Shown: positions 7,317 through 14,181 of the stretch, piece after piece | How positions within the stretch are numbered: position 1 is the first letter of the stretch | Layout of the letters: each line of letters opens with the position of its first letter | Source: an uncultured Bacteroidales bacterium | Lineage (GTDB): Bacteria; Bacteroidota; Bacteroidia; Bacteroidales; F082 | Direction: 5' to 3' | Assembly: GCA_905236635.1 (NCBI GenBank) | Contig: CAJOCJ010000004.1 | Span: 85,101 to 149,100 of the forward strand | DNA: 64,000 bases | Program-made: the position numbers and the translations under genes | The notes under the pieces: generated by a model | The model's input: only the letters and a program-made list of their open reading frames with translations | What the model was told of the DNA's origin: nothing | Databases searched by the model: none

Positions 7317-8624
7317 TTATTGATTATTAGGAAGTTGTAGTATATTTTTCTTCGCAAAAAAGGTCATGGAGATGCCTCTTGCGAGCATGAAGCTGAGGAA
7401 TGCGATCCAGAGTCCGTGGTTGCCGTATATTGGCATCAGGAAGTACCACATCGGCAGGAAGACCAGGATTGACGAGATAATCATGGTGTTGCGGATGGCT
7501 TTTGAGGCCGTCGCCCCGATGTAGATGCCGTCCCACAGGAAGGCGGCGAAGGTGATGATCGGAATCAACACCATATATATATAATAAGGTTGTATCTGTT
7601 CGATGATGACAGGCTGGTCGGAAATGAGTTTCACGAAAGGGGTGGGGAAGAGGGCGTAGAGTATGGCGAAAGGCACGCATATGTAGGCACCCCATTTGAA
7701 GAGATGCATTACCACACTGCGGAGGTTTTTCTCGTCTCTCGCTCCCACAAACTTGCCTACAAGGGCCTCTCCCGCGTAAGCGAAGCCGTCGGTGAAATAT
7801 GAGAAGATATAGAAGAACTGCAGGAGTATCATGTTGATACTCAGCACGTTATCGCCAAGTCTTGCCGATTGGTTAGTAAAGAAGGCTATTGTCAAGACCA
7901 GGAGGATGCTTCTTATCATCAGGTCGGTGTTGACAACGAAAAACTTCTTTAATTTCTTGATATCCAATAATATACGTGTATTGATCTTTATGATATATCT
8001 CTTGTATTTTGTAAAAATGAAGATGATGGCTGTGGCTAGTCCGCAATACTGAGCGATGACGGTACCGAGGGCGACGCCGGTGACGTCTTGATGCATCACC
8101 ACCACGAAGAAGATGCTGAAGACTATGTTTAACACATTGATAATGATGGCAATGGCCATTGGAATCTTGGTGTTTTGCATCCCTATAAACCAGCCGTTGA
8201 GGCAGTAAAGCAGCATATTTGCCGGTGCTGCCCATATTCTGACAAAGAAATATGTGATAGCCAGGTCCTTCACCTCATCGCTTCCATCGAGCAGTATCAG
8301 GCTGAGGTTGGCGATGGGTTTTTGCATACATAATATTAATAGGAATGCTATTATTGCAATTATAGTCGAGCGGTAGAGCGAGTAGCTGACTTCGGAGATG
8401 TCGTTGGCACCGTAGGATTGGGCGGTAAAACCGGTCGTTCCTGCACGCAGGAAGCTGAAGAAGGAATATAGCACGCTGAAGATCGTTCCGCCAAGCGCGA
8501 TAGCTCCGATATAAACCGGCGAACTGAGGTGTCCCATCAATATCATATCCACCAAACCCAGCAGCGGAATGGTTATGTTGCTGATAATGTTTGGTATTGC
8601 GAGTTTGAGTATTGACCGATTCAC
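7317..8624 (-). CDS. MATE family efflux transporter
   Basis: A 12-helix multidrug and toxic-compound extrusion protein of about 435 residues. The two MatE halves begin LKLAIPNIISNITIPLLGLVD and NTDLMIRSILL. The DinF-like features FSFLRAGTTGFTAQSYGAND and the first-helix pattern are conserved. The longest frame starts with TTG at 8642, but that codon lies inside the -7 box at 8647-8640. The start is therefore more likely GTG 8624 (reads NRSILKLAIPN). The Fe-S nuclease gene starts 1 nt after its stop. Confidence 0.9.
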   Translation of the reverse strand: MNRSILKLAIPNIISNITIPLLGLVDMILMGHLSSPVYIGAIALGGTIFSVLYSFFSFLRAGTTGFTAQSYGANDISEVSYSLYRSTIIAIIAFLLILCMQKPIANLSLILLDGSDEVKDLAITYFFVRIWAAPANMLLYCLNGWFIGMQNTKIPMAIAIIINVLNIVFSIFFVVVMHQDVTGVALGTVIAQYCGLATAIIFIFTKYKRYIIKINTRILLDIKKLKKFFVVNTDLMIRSILLVLTIAFFTNQSARLGDNVLSINMILLQFFYIFSYFTDGFAYAGEALVGKFVGARDEKNLRSVVMHLFKWGAYICVPFAILYALFPTPFVKLISDQPVIIEQIQPYYIYMVLIPIITFAAFLWDGIYIGATASKAIRNTMIISSILVFLPMWYFLMPIYGNHGLWIAFLSFMLARGISMTFFAKKNILQLPNNQ

Positions 8625-8639
8625 GAAATAAATTTTATG

Positions 8640-8647
8640 CAAAAATA
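8640..8647 (-). promoter_or_regulatory. -7 box of the MATE-nuclease operon
   Basis: TATTTTTG on the minus strand. It overlaps the first TTG of the longest MATE frame and so decides in favour of the GTG start at 8624. Confidence 0.6.
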
Positions 8648-8679
8648 AAAAATATTGTACAATGTATTAAAAAAATCCG

Positions 8680-8687
8680 TACATTTG
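8680..8687 (+). promoter_or_regulatory. Possible housekeeping -7 box far upstream of the coiled-coil lipoprotein
   Basis: TACATTTG fits TAnnTTTG, with a poor -33 match. If used, it gives a leader of about 200 nt running through the TGTGGAA repeats, in addition to the sigma-54 promoter. Confidence 0.35.
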
Positions 8688-8706
8688 CGCTGTAAAATCT
8701 TGAGTG

Positions 8707-8759
8707 TGTGGATTTTTGTGGAACAATTCCACACTTTTCCACACTTTGAGATTGTGGAA
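8707..8759 (+). promoter_or_regulatory. Phased TGTGGAA repeats, candidate enhancer for a sigma-54 activator
   Basis: The heptamer TGTGGAA occurs five times: 8707-8713 (TGTGGAT), 8717-8723, 8727-8733 (inverted), 8737-8743 (inverted) and 8753-8759. The first four start exactly 10 bp apart, so they face the same side of the helix. The middle pair is the perfect palindrome TGTGGAACAATTCCACA (8717-8733). The cluster lies about 100-150 bp upstream of the predicted sigma-54 start site, where NtrC-type activators normally bind. Confidence 0.7.
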
Positions 8760-8832
8760 ACGAAAAAAGTAGAAAATTATAAAATATTGATTATCAACAA
8801 ATTAAAAAATTAAATTAACAAAAACGATAGTT

Positions 8833-8849
8833 TGGCACGATTTTGGCAC
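8833..8849 (+). promoter_or_regulatory. Sigma-54 (RpoN) promoter
   Basis: TGGCACG at 8833-8839 and TGGCA at 8844-8848 place GG (8834-8835) and GC (8846-8847) exactly 10 nt apart. The -24 element is a perfect TTGGCACG; the -12 element differs from TTGCA at one base. The predicted start of transcription is near 8859, giving a leader of about 35 nt to the ATG at 8894. Confidence 0.8.
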
Positions 8850-8893
8850 AAACTACATTCGTTAGCATCGACTAATCTTAAATTATAACAACA

Positions 8894-9754
8894 ATGAAAA
8901 AAGTATTTACAATTTTGTCAGTCGCATTAGTAGCTTTAGTATTAAGCTCATGCGTTGAAAGTTCAAAGAAGTATCAGGCATTATTAGCTGAAAAGGAAGC
9001 TCTTGCAGTTGAAAACCAGAACTTGGAGAATGAGTACAATACCACAATCGGTATTATCAACGAAGTTGAGAACAACCTTCAGGCTATCCGTGATGCAGAG
9101 GGTATGTTAACAGTCCAGCAGGAAGGCAGCGAAAGAGACCAGATCGTTTCTGAACTCCTCCAGATCAAAGAAAAGATGGCTGAGAACCGTGCTCGTTTGG
9201 ATTCACTGAACGATGTGCTCGCAAAATCCAACAGAAACAATGGCAACCTCCGCGCTCAGATCAAGAAGCTCCAGGATCAGATTGCTGAAAAAGAAGAGAT
9301 GATTGCTGGCTTGCAGGCTCAGATCGTTGAAAAAGACGGTAAGATCGCTGACCTTAACACACAGGTTGAAACCCTCAACACAGATTTGAACAATGCTAAC
9401 ACAGAGATCGAGAATCTCAGCAACCAGAACTTGGCTCAGACCGACGAGATGAACACAGTTTACTATGTCGGTGGCAAGCTCAAAGAGTTGAAAGAGAAAG
9501 GCGTTATCCTCAGCGCAAAGAAAGTGCTCCAGGGCGATGTCCCAACAGAGCAGTTCACAAAAGCTGACAAGCGCGAACTCAACACAATCGTCTTCAATAC
9601 AAAGAAGGCTGTTGTCCTCTCAACACACCCAGTTGAGTCATACACACTCACAAAAGGTAAAGATGCAGAAGGCAACAAGATCGTGACCCTTGAAATTACA
9701 AATCCAGAGATGTTCTGGAAAGTAACAAGATATTTGGTTGTTCTAACCAAGTAA
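8894..9754 (+). CDS. Coiled-coil lipoprotein, predicted sigma-54-controlled
   Basis: A 286-residue protein with a lipoprotein signal ending at LVLSSC (C20). Residues about 25-190 form a long heptad coiled coil rich in Glu, Gln, Asn and Lys (repeats of the type IAEKEEMIAGLQAQIVEKDGK are split by short breaks). The C-terminal 95 residues are globular: YYVGGKLKELKEKGVI...VTLEITNPEMFWKVTRYLVVLTK. It is probably anchored to the outer membrane facing the periplasm. Function is not known. The gene is monocistronic, with its own sigma-54 promoter and a strong terminator, and a sigma-54-type regulator gene follows. This fits an envelope-stress or surface-remodelling role, but that is inference. Confidence 0.7.
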   Translation: MKKVFTILSVALVALVLSSCVESSKKYQALLAEKEALAVENQNLENEYNTTIGIINEVENNLQAIRDAEGMLTVQQEGSERDQIVSELLQIKEKMAENRARLDSLNDVLAKSNRNNGNLRAQIKKLQDQIAEKEEMIAGLQAQIVEKDGKIADLNTQVETLNTDLNNANTEIENLSNQNLAQTDEMNTVYYVGGKLKELKEKGVILSAKKVLQGDVPTEQFTKADKRELNTIVFNTKKAVVLSTHPVESYTLTKGKDAEGNKIVTLEITNPEMFWKVTRYLVVLTK

Positions 9755-9781
9755 TTTTTCTGCTCGTTTTCAATATTTACG

Positions 9782-9819
9782 GAAATCCGGTGCCGCCTGG
9801 CGCCGGATTTCTTTTTTTT
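9782..9819 (+). terminator. Intrinsic terminator of the coiled-coil lipoprotein gene
   Basis: A 13-bp stem (9782-9794 with 9799-9811), a 4-nt loop and eight T residues (9812-9819). It isolates the lipoprotein transcript from the regulator gene. Confidence 0.9.
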
Positions 9820-9827
9820 GACATTTT

Positions 9828-9860
9828 TTTGCGCAGATAAAAAGAAAATGTATAATTTTG
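9828..9860 (+). promoter_or_regulatory. RpoD-type promoter of the sigma-54 response regulator
   Basis: TTTG (9828-9831), 21-nt spacer, TAATTTTG (9853-9860). This is an ideal Bacteroidetes -33/-7 promoter about 10-20 nt before the start codon, so the regulator is not itself sigma-54 dependent. Confidence 0.75.
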
Positions 9861-9882
9861 CAAGACGAGCAGAATGATTATT

Positions 9883-11223
9883 ATGTCAAAGAAGATTTTG
9901 ATAGTTGACGACGATGTCGCCTTCGGCGTGATGATAAAGACATGGCTCCAGAAAAACAGCTGGGAGACCGACCTCGTGGCATCTCTGGATAGGGCCTTGC
10001 AAGCCGCCAAGACATCGCGTTATGATTTGATACTCAGCGATTTACGTCTGCCAGACGGCGACGGAATCATGTTTTTAACATACCTCCGCGAGAAGAAAAT
10101 CATGACACCGTTTATCATAATGACAGGCTATGCCGACGTGCAGACCGCCGTCAACGCGATAAAACTCGGTGCCTTCGACTATCTGCAGAAACCTATTGTC
10201 CCCGAGATACTTCAGCAGAAGATAGAGCTGGCGATGAGTCAGGACGACGCTGCCGCTCCCAAGGAGAGAAAAACTGCTCGCAAAGAAGACTACTCCGATA
10301 TGGTGAAGGGTAAGAGTCCCGTGATACAAAGAGTTTACACGCATATCGGATTGGTGGCACCCACCAAGATGTCGGTGCTTGTGCTTGGCGAGAGCGGCAC
10401 AGGCAAGGAATATATCGCACGTATGATCCACGAGCAGAGCGGACGTAAGAACAACCCGTTTATCGCCGTCGACTGCGGCAGTCTATCTATGGAACTGGCA
10501 CCTTCGGAGCTATTCGGACATAAGAAAGGCTCGTTTACCTCGGCCATCGCCGATAAGAAAGGCGTCTTCGAAGAGGCAAAAGGCGGCACGGTGTTCCTCG
10601 ATGAGGTGGGTAACCTGCCTTATGAGGTGCAGAAACAGCTGCTGAGAGCCTTGCAGGAGCAGAAGGTGCGCCCGGTGGGCTCGGCACAGGATGTGGATGT
10701 CGACGTCAGGATCATAGCAGCAACCAACGTGGACTTGGAGAAAGCCATTGAAGACGGCAGCTTCCGCCAGGACCTGTATCATAGAATCAACGAGTTCTCG
10801 TTGGAGGTGCCGCCGTTACGCGAGCGCCTGGAAGACCTCGAGGAGTTTGCGTATCATTTCCTGGCACAGGCCAACGAAGAGCTGGGCAAGGACGTGAAAT
10901 CGATATCGGCCGAGGCAATAGAGAAACTCAAACAACACAAGTGGGACGGCAACCTCCGCGAGCTGAGAAACGTGATACGTCGCGCAACATTATTCGCTGA
11001 AAATCAAGAGATCACGCTTGACAATCTTCCCATGCTGGGCGCTCGCGTACAGAAGACACAGGAGGTCGACGACATGGCATTACAGCCTGGCGACGAGAAG
11101 GAGCAGATACTCGCGGCATTGAATAAGGCGAGGGGTAATAAGACCGTGGCGGCGAAACTGCTTCAGATCGACCGTAAGACCTTATACAACAAGATGCATC
11201 TCTACGGGATGGATCTTACTTAA
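9883..11223 (+). CDS. NtrC-type sigma-54-dependent response regulator
   Basis: A 446-residue bacterial enhancer-binding protein. Domains in order: receiver 1-115 with phospho-acceptor D53 (ILSDLRLPDG) and K103; AAA+ domain about 140-375 with Walker A GESGTGKE (169-176) and Walker B TVFLDE (236-241); Fis-type HTH about 400-446 (NKTVAAKLLQIDRKTLYNKM). The sigma-54 contact loop, usually GAFTGA, is GSFTSA (216-221). ATG 9883 is chosen over 9874 because MSKKILIVDDD is the usual opening. No kinase gene is adjacent; the hybrid kinase at 18010-20469 is the nearest candidate partner. The overlap with trmH (8 nt) is convergent. Confidence 0.93.
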   Translation: MSKKILIVDDDVAFGVMIKTWLQKNSWETDLVASLDRALQAAKTSRYDLILSDLRLPDGDGIMFLTYLREKKIMTPFIIMTGYADVQTAVNAIKLGAFDYLQKPIVPEILQQKIELAMSQDDAAAPKERKTARKEDYSDMVKGKSPVIQRVYTHIGLVAPTKMSVLVLGESGTGKEYIARMIHEQSGRKNNPFIAVDCGSLSMELAPSELFGHKKGSFTSAIADKKGVFEEAKGGTVFLDEVGNLPYEVQKQLLRALQEQKVRPVGSAQDVDVDVRIIAATNVDLEKAIEDGSFRQDLYHRINEFSLEVPPLRERLEDLEEFAYHFLAQANEELGKDVKSISAEAIEKLKQHKWDGNLRELRNVIRRATLFAENQEITLDNLPMLGARVQKTQEVDDMALQPGDEKEQILAALNKARGNKTVAAKLLQIDRKTLYNKMHLYGMDLT

Positions 11224-11902
11224 ACTCAGGATATAATTCGTAAAACTTGTTCTCGAACGTTCGGACACGGTTCAATGACTTGCGTGTCCAGTCGAGGCGT
11301 AACTCTTGCTTCTCTTCTTCGGAGAGATGCCAGTCGATGTCGCTTTTATGGAGGCGCTGTGTCAGCGTGTACATCAGCAAAGCCGCGGAGACACTGATGT
11401 TGAAACTCTCCGTGAAGCCATGCATCGGAATCTGGACGTACATGTCGGAATGCTCGAGGGCATAGTCGGTGAGGCCCGTCTTCTCGGTGCCGAACACCAC
11501 TGCTATCGGTTGGTCGAGAGGCAGCGTGTCGGGCGTGTAGTCGTTCTGATGAGGACAGGTGGCGACGATCTTATAGCCTTTGCTGTGCAGATAGTCGAAA
11601 GTCTCGGGCGTGTTGAACTCTCCTACGTTGTATTTATGCAGGTCGAGCCATTTGACGCTGCCAACCACGATGTCAGGATTGATATCGTAAACCCATTTGT
11701 TTTCGATGATGTGGATGTCTTGGACGCCGGTCAGGTCGCAGGAACGTAAGACGGCGCTGGCATTGTGCGACTGATAGATGTCTTCAAGCACTATGGTGAG
11801 GTGACGGGTGCGATATTGAAGCACCTGCTCGAAGCGCCGTTTTCTCTCGTCGGTGATATAGTTCGAAAGAAACTCGTATAATTTTTGTTCTTTTGCGTTC
11901 AA
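11216..11902 (-). CDS. trmH: tRNA (guanosine(18)-2'-O)-methyltransferase, SpoU family
   Basis: A 228-residue SPOUT methyltransferase. The N-terminal TrmH segment reads LEDIYQSHNASAVLRSCD (motif 1, with the catalytic Arg of NASAVLR). Motif 2 is VFGTEKTGLTDYAL and motif 3 is PMHGFTESFNISVSAALLMY, together building the knot that binds SAM. It methylates G18 of the tRNA D-loop. The frame opens with TTG 11902 and no in-frame ATG fits upstream; a -7 box at 11954-11947 supports this start. Its 3' end overlaps the sigma-54 regulator gene by 8 nt, tail to tail. Confidence 0.9.
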   Translation of the reverse strand: MNAKEQKLYEFLSNYITDERKRRFEQVLQYRTRHLTIVLEDIYQSHNASAVLRSCDLTGVQDIHIIENKWVYDINPDIVVGSVKWLDLHKYNVGEFNTPETFDYLHSKGYKIVATCPHQNDYTPDTLPLDQPIAVVFGTEKTGLTDYALEHSDMYVQIPMHGFTESFNISVSAALLMYTLTQRLHKSDIDWHLSEEEKQELRLDWTRKSLNRVRTFENKFYELYPEFK

Positions 11903-11946
11903 AATGAATGAGTTACGTGTTTTATGCCTTTATTTGAAAATTTTTA

Positions 11947-11954
11947 CAAATATA
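11947..11954 (-). promoter_or_regulatory. -7 box of trmH
   Basis: TATATTTG on the minus strand, giving a leader of about 40 nt to the TTG start at 11902. It lies back to back with the promoter of the TPR gene at 12024. Confidence 0.5.
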
Positions 11955-11989
11955 TTAAAAAATTTGTTCAAACATAAACAAAAAAAGCG

Positions 11990-11997
11990 TATTTTTG
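11990..11997 (+). promoter_or_regulatory. -7 box of the membrane TPR gene
   Basis: TATTTTTG, with TTTG at 11963-11966 (23-nt spacer, slightly long). It excludes the upstream ATG at 11904 as the start and supports ATG 12024. Confidence 0.55.
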
Positions 11998-12023
11998 CAG
12001 TTCGAAAAAAATTGTTTTTAGAT

Positions 12024-12716
12024 ATGGCAAAAGAAAATGTAAAGAAAGACGAGGAACGTCTCGAACAGATTGAGTCAACATTAGGTAAAACTGAAATGTT
12101 TGTTGAAAATAACAAGAAGACGATCACCATCGCTGTCATCGCTGTTGTGGTTGTCGTTTTGGCTATTTTCGGAATAAAGAAATTCGTCATGGAGCCACGT
12201 GAAGAGGCTGCAGAAAAGGCTATGTTCCATGCAGAACAGCTTTTCAGAGCAGACGATTATGCTACAGCTCTTAATGGTGACGGTAATTTCGATGGTTTCC
12301 TTGAGGTTATCAATGAATATGGCGGTACAAAATCAGGCAATTTGGCAAAATGCTATGCTGGTTTGTGCTATCTCAATATGGGTGAGTTTGAAAATGCCAT
12401 CAAGTATTTGAAAGAGTTCAAAGGCAAAGACCAGTTCATGAAGCCATTGGCAATGGGCGCTATGGGCGATGCTTATTTGGAGCTTGACAATGTCGCTGAG
12501 GCAGCTTCATGCTATGAGAAGGCAGCAAAGGACACAAAGAACATCACAACTGCTCCTATGTTCCTGATGAAAGCCGGCTATACATACGAAATGCTTGAAA
12601 ACTATAACAAGGCGTTGGAAATGTACACCATCATTAGAGATGAGTATCCTACAAGCACTGAAGGTTTCCACGTTTTGAAGAACATCGCCTACGTAGAGGC
12701 AAAACTCGCAGAATAG
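12024..12716 (+). CDS. Membrane-anchored TPR protein
   Basis: A 230-residue protein. A charged N-terminal stretch (KKDEERLEQIESTLGKTE) precedes one transmembrane helix (about residues 34-56, ITIAVIAVVVVVLAIF), so the protein is probably type II with its C terminus in the periplasm. The rest holds about four TPR units (SGNLAKCYAGLCYLNMGEFENAIKYL is split over the first clear pair). The layout resembles YfgM/AncA-type proteins, which assist the Sec translocon or protein folding; that identity is inferred. An independent promoter and terminator flank the gene. Confidence 0.75.
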   Translation: MAKENVKKDEERLEQIESTLGKTEMFVENNKKTITIAVIAVVVVVLAIFGIKKFVMEPREEAAEKAMFHAEQLFRADDYATALNGDGNFDGFLEVINEYGGTKSGNLAKCYAGLCYLNMGEFENAIKYLKEFKGKDQFMKPLAMGAMGDAYLELDNVAEAASCYEKAAKDTKNITTAPMFLMKAGYTYEMLENYNKALEMYTIIRDEYPTSTEGFHVLKNIAYVEAKLAE

Positions 12717-12740
12717 GTTATTGGTTATAGGTTATATAGA

Positions 12741-12771
12741 TGCCTGATTCTTGAGGGAGTCAGGCATTTTT
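12741..12771 (+). terminator. Intrinsic terminator of the membrane TPR gene
   Basis: A 10-bp stem (TGCCTGATTC 12741-12750 with GAGTCAGGCA 12757-12766, one G-U pair), a 6-nt loop and five T residues. Confidence 0.85.
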
Positions 12772-12784
12772 AATAAGTGTAAAA

Positions 12785-13750
12785 ATGAAGATTGTTTATT
12801 TCGGAACACCTGAATTCGCTGCATCTCAGCTTGAGGCTATCTTGGCTGCCGGCTATGAGGTGCCAGCCGTTGTCACCACCCCCGACAAGCCTGCGGGACG
12901 TGGCAAGCAGATGCATTCGTCGGAGGTGAAGGAATGCGCCTTGAGGCATGGATTACCTGTCTTGCAGCCAGAGAAGCTTAAAGACGAGGCTTTCGTGAAG
13001 CGGCTGCGTTCGTTCAACGCCGACCTGTTTGTCGTGGTGGCATTCAGGATGCTTCCCGAGGTTATCTGGAGCATGCCTCCGAAAGGGACCATCAACCTTC
13101 ATGCCTCGCTGCTGCCGCAGTACAGAGGCGCAGCGCCCATCAACCACGCAATCATCAACGGGGAGACTGAGACGGGCTTGACGACCTTCATCCTCGATAA
13201 GGAGATCGACACCGGCGCCATGATTATGCAGGAGAAGCTGGCGATAGGAGAGACCATGACAGCAGGTGAGCTGCACGACGCATTGATGACCCTTGGCAAC
13301 GATGTCATCGTCAAGACTATAAAGAAGATTGAAAACGGTGAGGTCAAAGCACTGAGCCAGACATCGGTCATAGAGAAGGAGAAATTGACGCTGAAACCGG
13401 CGCCTAAGATCTTTAAGGAGGACTGTTACATCGACTGGCACAAGTCGGGAAAAGAGATTTATGACTTCGTGAGAGGCCTCTCACCGTATCCTGCGGCACA
13501 CGCCAAGATACAGAATCCTAACGGCGAGATTTTGGATTTGAAGATTTTTAAGACGGAATTGGCGTCGAAAGACGGCGTAAAAAATGAGGTTTTCAGCCTT
13601 AAAACCGACGAAAAAACGTATCTGGAGGTCGTTTTGGGCGATTCATGCATAAAAATTATCGAAATACAGCAGGCGGGGAAGAAAGCGATGCAAATTGCGG
13701 AATTCCTAAGAGGGGCGCGGCTTTCCGAAGATTGGAAGATAGTTTTGTGA
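12785..13750 (+). CDS. fmt: Methionyl-tRNA formyltransferase
   Basis: A 321-residue enzyme that formylates initiator Met-tRNA with 10-formyl-THF. The N-terminal formyltransferase domain has IVYFGTPEFAA and the catalytic region INLHASLLPQYRGAAPINHAIINGE (conserved Asn, His and a downstream Asp in DKEIDTGAMI). The C-terminal OB-like tRNA-binding domain starts near residue 210 (IDWHKSGKEIYDFVRGLSPYPAA). Length is typical. The ATG falls 13 nt after a terminator and no -7 box is evident, so its promoter is unclear. Confidence 0.95.
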   Translation: MKIVYFGTPEFAASQLEAILAAGYEVPAVVTTPDKPAGRGKQMHSSEVKECALRHGLPVLQPEKLKDEAFVKRLRSFNADLFVVVAFRMLPEVIWSMPPKGTINLHASLLPQYRGAAPINHAIINGETETGLTTFILDKEIDTGAMIMQEKLAIGETMTAGELHDALMTLGNDVIVKTIKKIENGEVKALSQTSVIEKEKLTLKPAPKIFKEDCYIDWHKSGKEIYDFVRGLSPYPAAHAKIQNPNGEILDLKIFKTELASKDGVKNEVFSLKTDEKTYLEVVLGDSCIKIIEIQQAGKKAMQIAEFLRGARLSEDWKIVL

Positions 13751-13799
13751 GCCGTTTTCAAAAAATTTTCAAAAAAAATTAAAATTTTTTCAAAAAAAC

Positions 13800-13830
13800 T
13801 TTGTAAGTAATTGATTATTGATTATATTTG
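13800..13830 (+). promoter_or_regulatory. Promoter of the HU gene
   Basis: TTTG (13800-13803), 19-nt spacer, TATATTTG (13823-13830): a full match to the Bacteroidetes housekeeping promoter, with a leader of about 34 nt. Confidence 0.8.
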
Positions 13831-13867
13831 CAATGTCAAATATTACAAACTTATTAAAACTTACAAA

Positions 13868-14131
13868 ATGAATAAGGCAGAATTAGTAAATGTGATGGCA
13901 GAAAAAGCTGGCCTCACAAAAGTGGACGCAAAGAAAGCATTAGACGCTTTCCTTACAGCAGCAAAAGGTGCAATCCGTAAAGGTGAAAGAATCTCATTAG
14001 TCGGATTTGGTACATTATCAACAACCAAACGCCCAGCTCGTAAAGGTCGTAACCCACAAACTGGCAAAGAAATCACAATCCCTGCAAAGAAGGTCGTGAA
14101 ATTCAAAGCTAGTGCAGACTTAGTAAAATAA
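13868..14131 (+). CDS. hup: HU family DNA-binding protein
   Basis: An 87-residue histone-like protein. The helix-turn-helix dimer core is MNKAELVNVMAEKAGLTKVDAKK (split here by function: dimerisation in residues 1-40). The DNA-bending beta arm holds RPARKGRNPQTGKE (about 55-68) and the conserved GFGTLS and FKAS motifs. It compacts and bends DNA as a homodimer or heterodimer. ATG 13868 is correct, as the longer frame runs through the promoter. It is expected to be strongly expressed from its perfect promoter and ends at a strong terminator. Confidence 0.95.
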   Translation: MNKAELVNVMAEKAGLTKVDAKKALDAFLTAAKGAIRKGERISLVGFGTLSTTKRPARKGRNPQTGKEITIPAKKVVKFKASADLVK

Positions 14132-14152
14132 TAGGTTTTGCTATTGACACTT

Positions 14153-14178
14153 AGGGCCGCATTCAAGCGGCCTTTTTT
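14153..14178 (+). terminator. Intrinsic terminator of the HU gene
   Basis: Stem GGCCGC (14155-14160) with GCGGCC (14167-14172), a 6-nt loop and TTTTTT (14173-14178). It works in the plus direction only. Confidence 0.85.
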
Positions 14179-14181
14179 GTT

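Noticed and set aside
7316..7357. 14-codon N-terminal extension of the Fe-S nuclease (start at 7357)
   Set aside because: It would overlap the MATE gene by 41 nt. The ATG at 7315 gives the usual family N terminus and a 1-nt gap.
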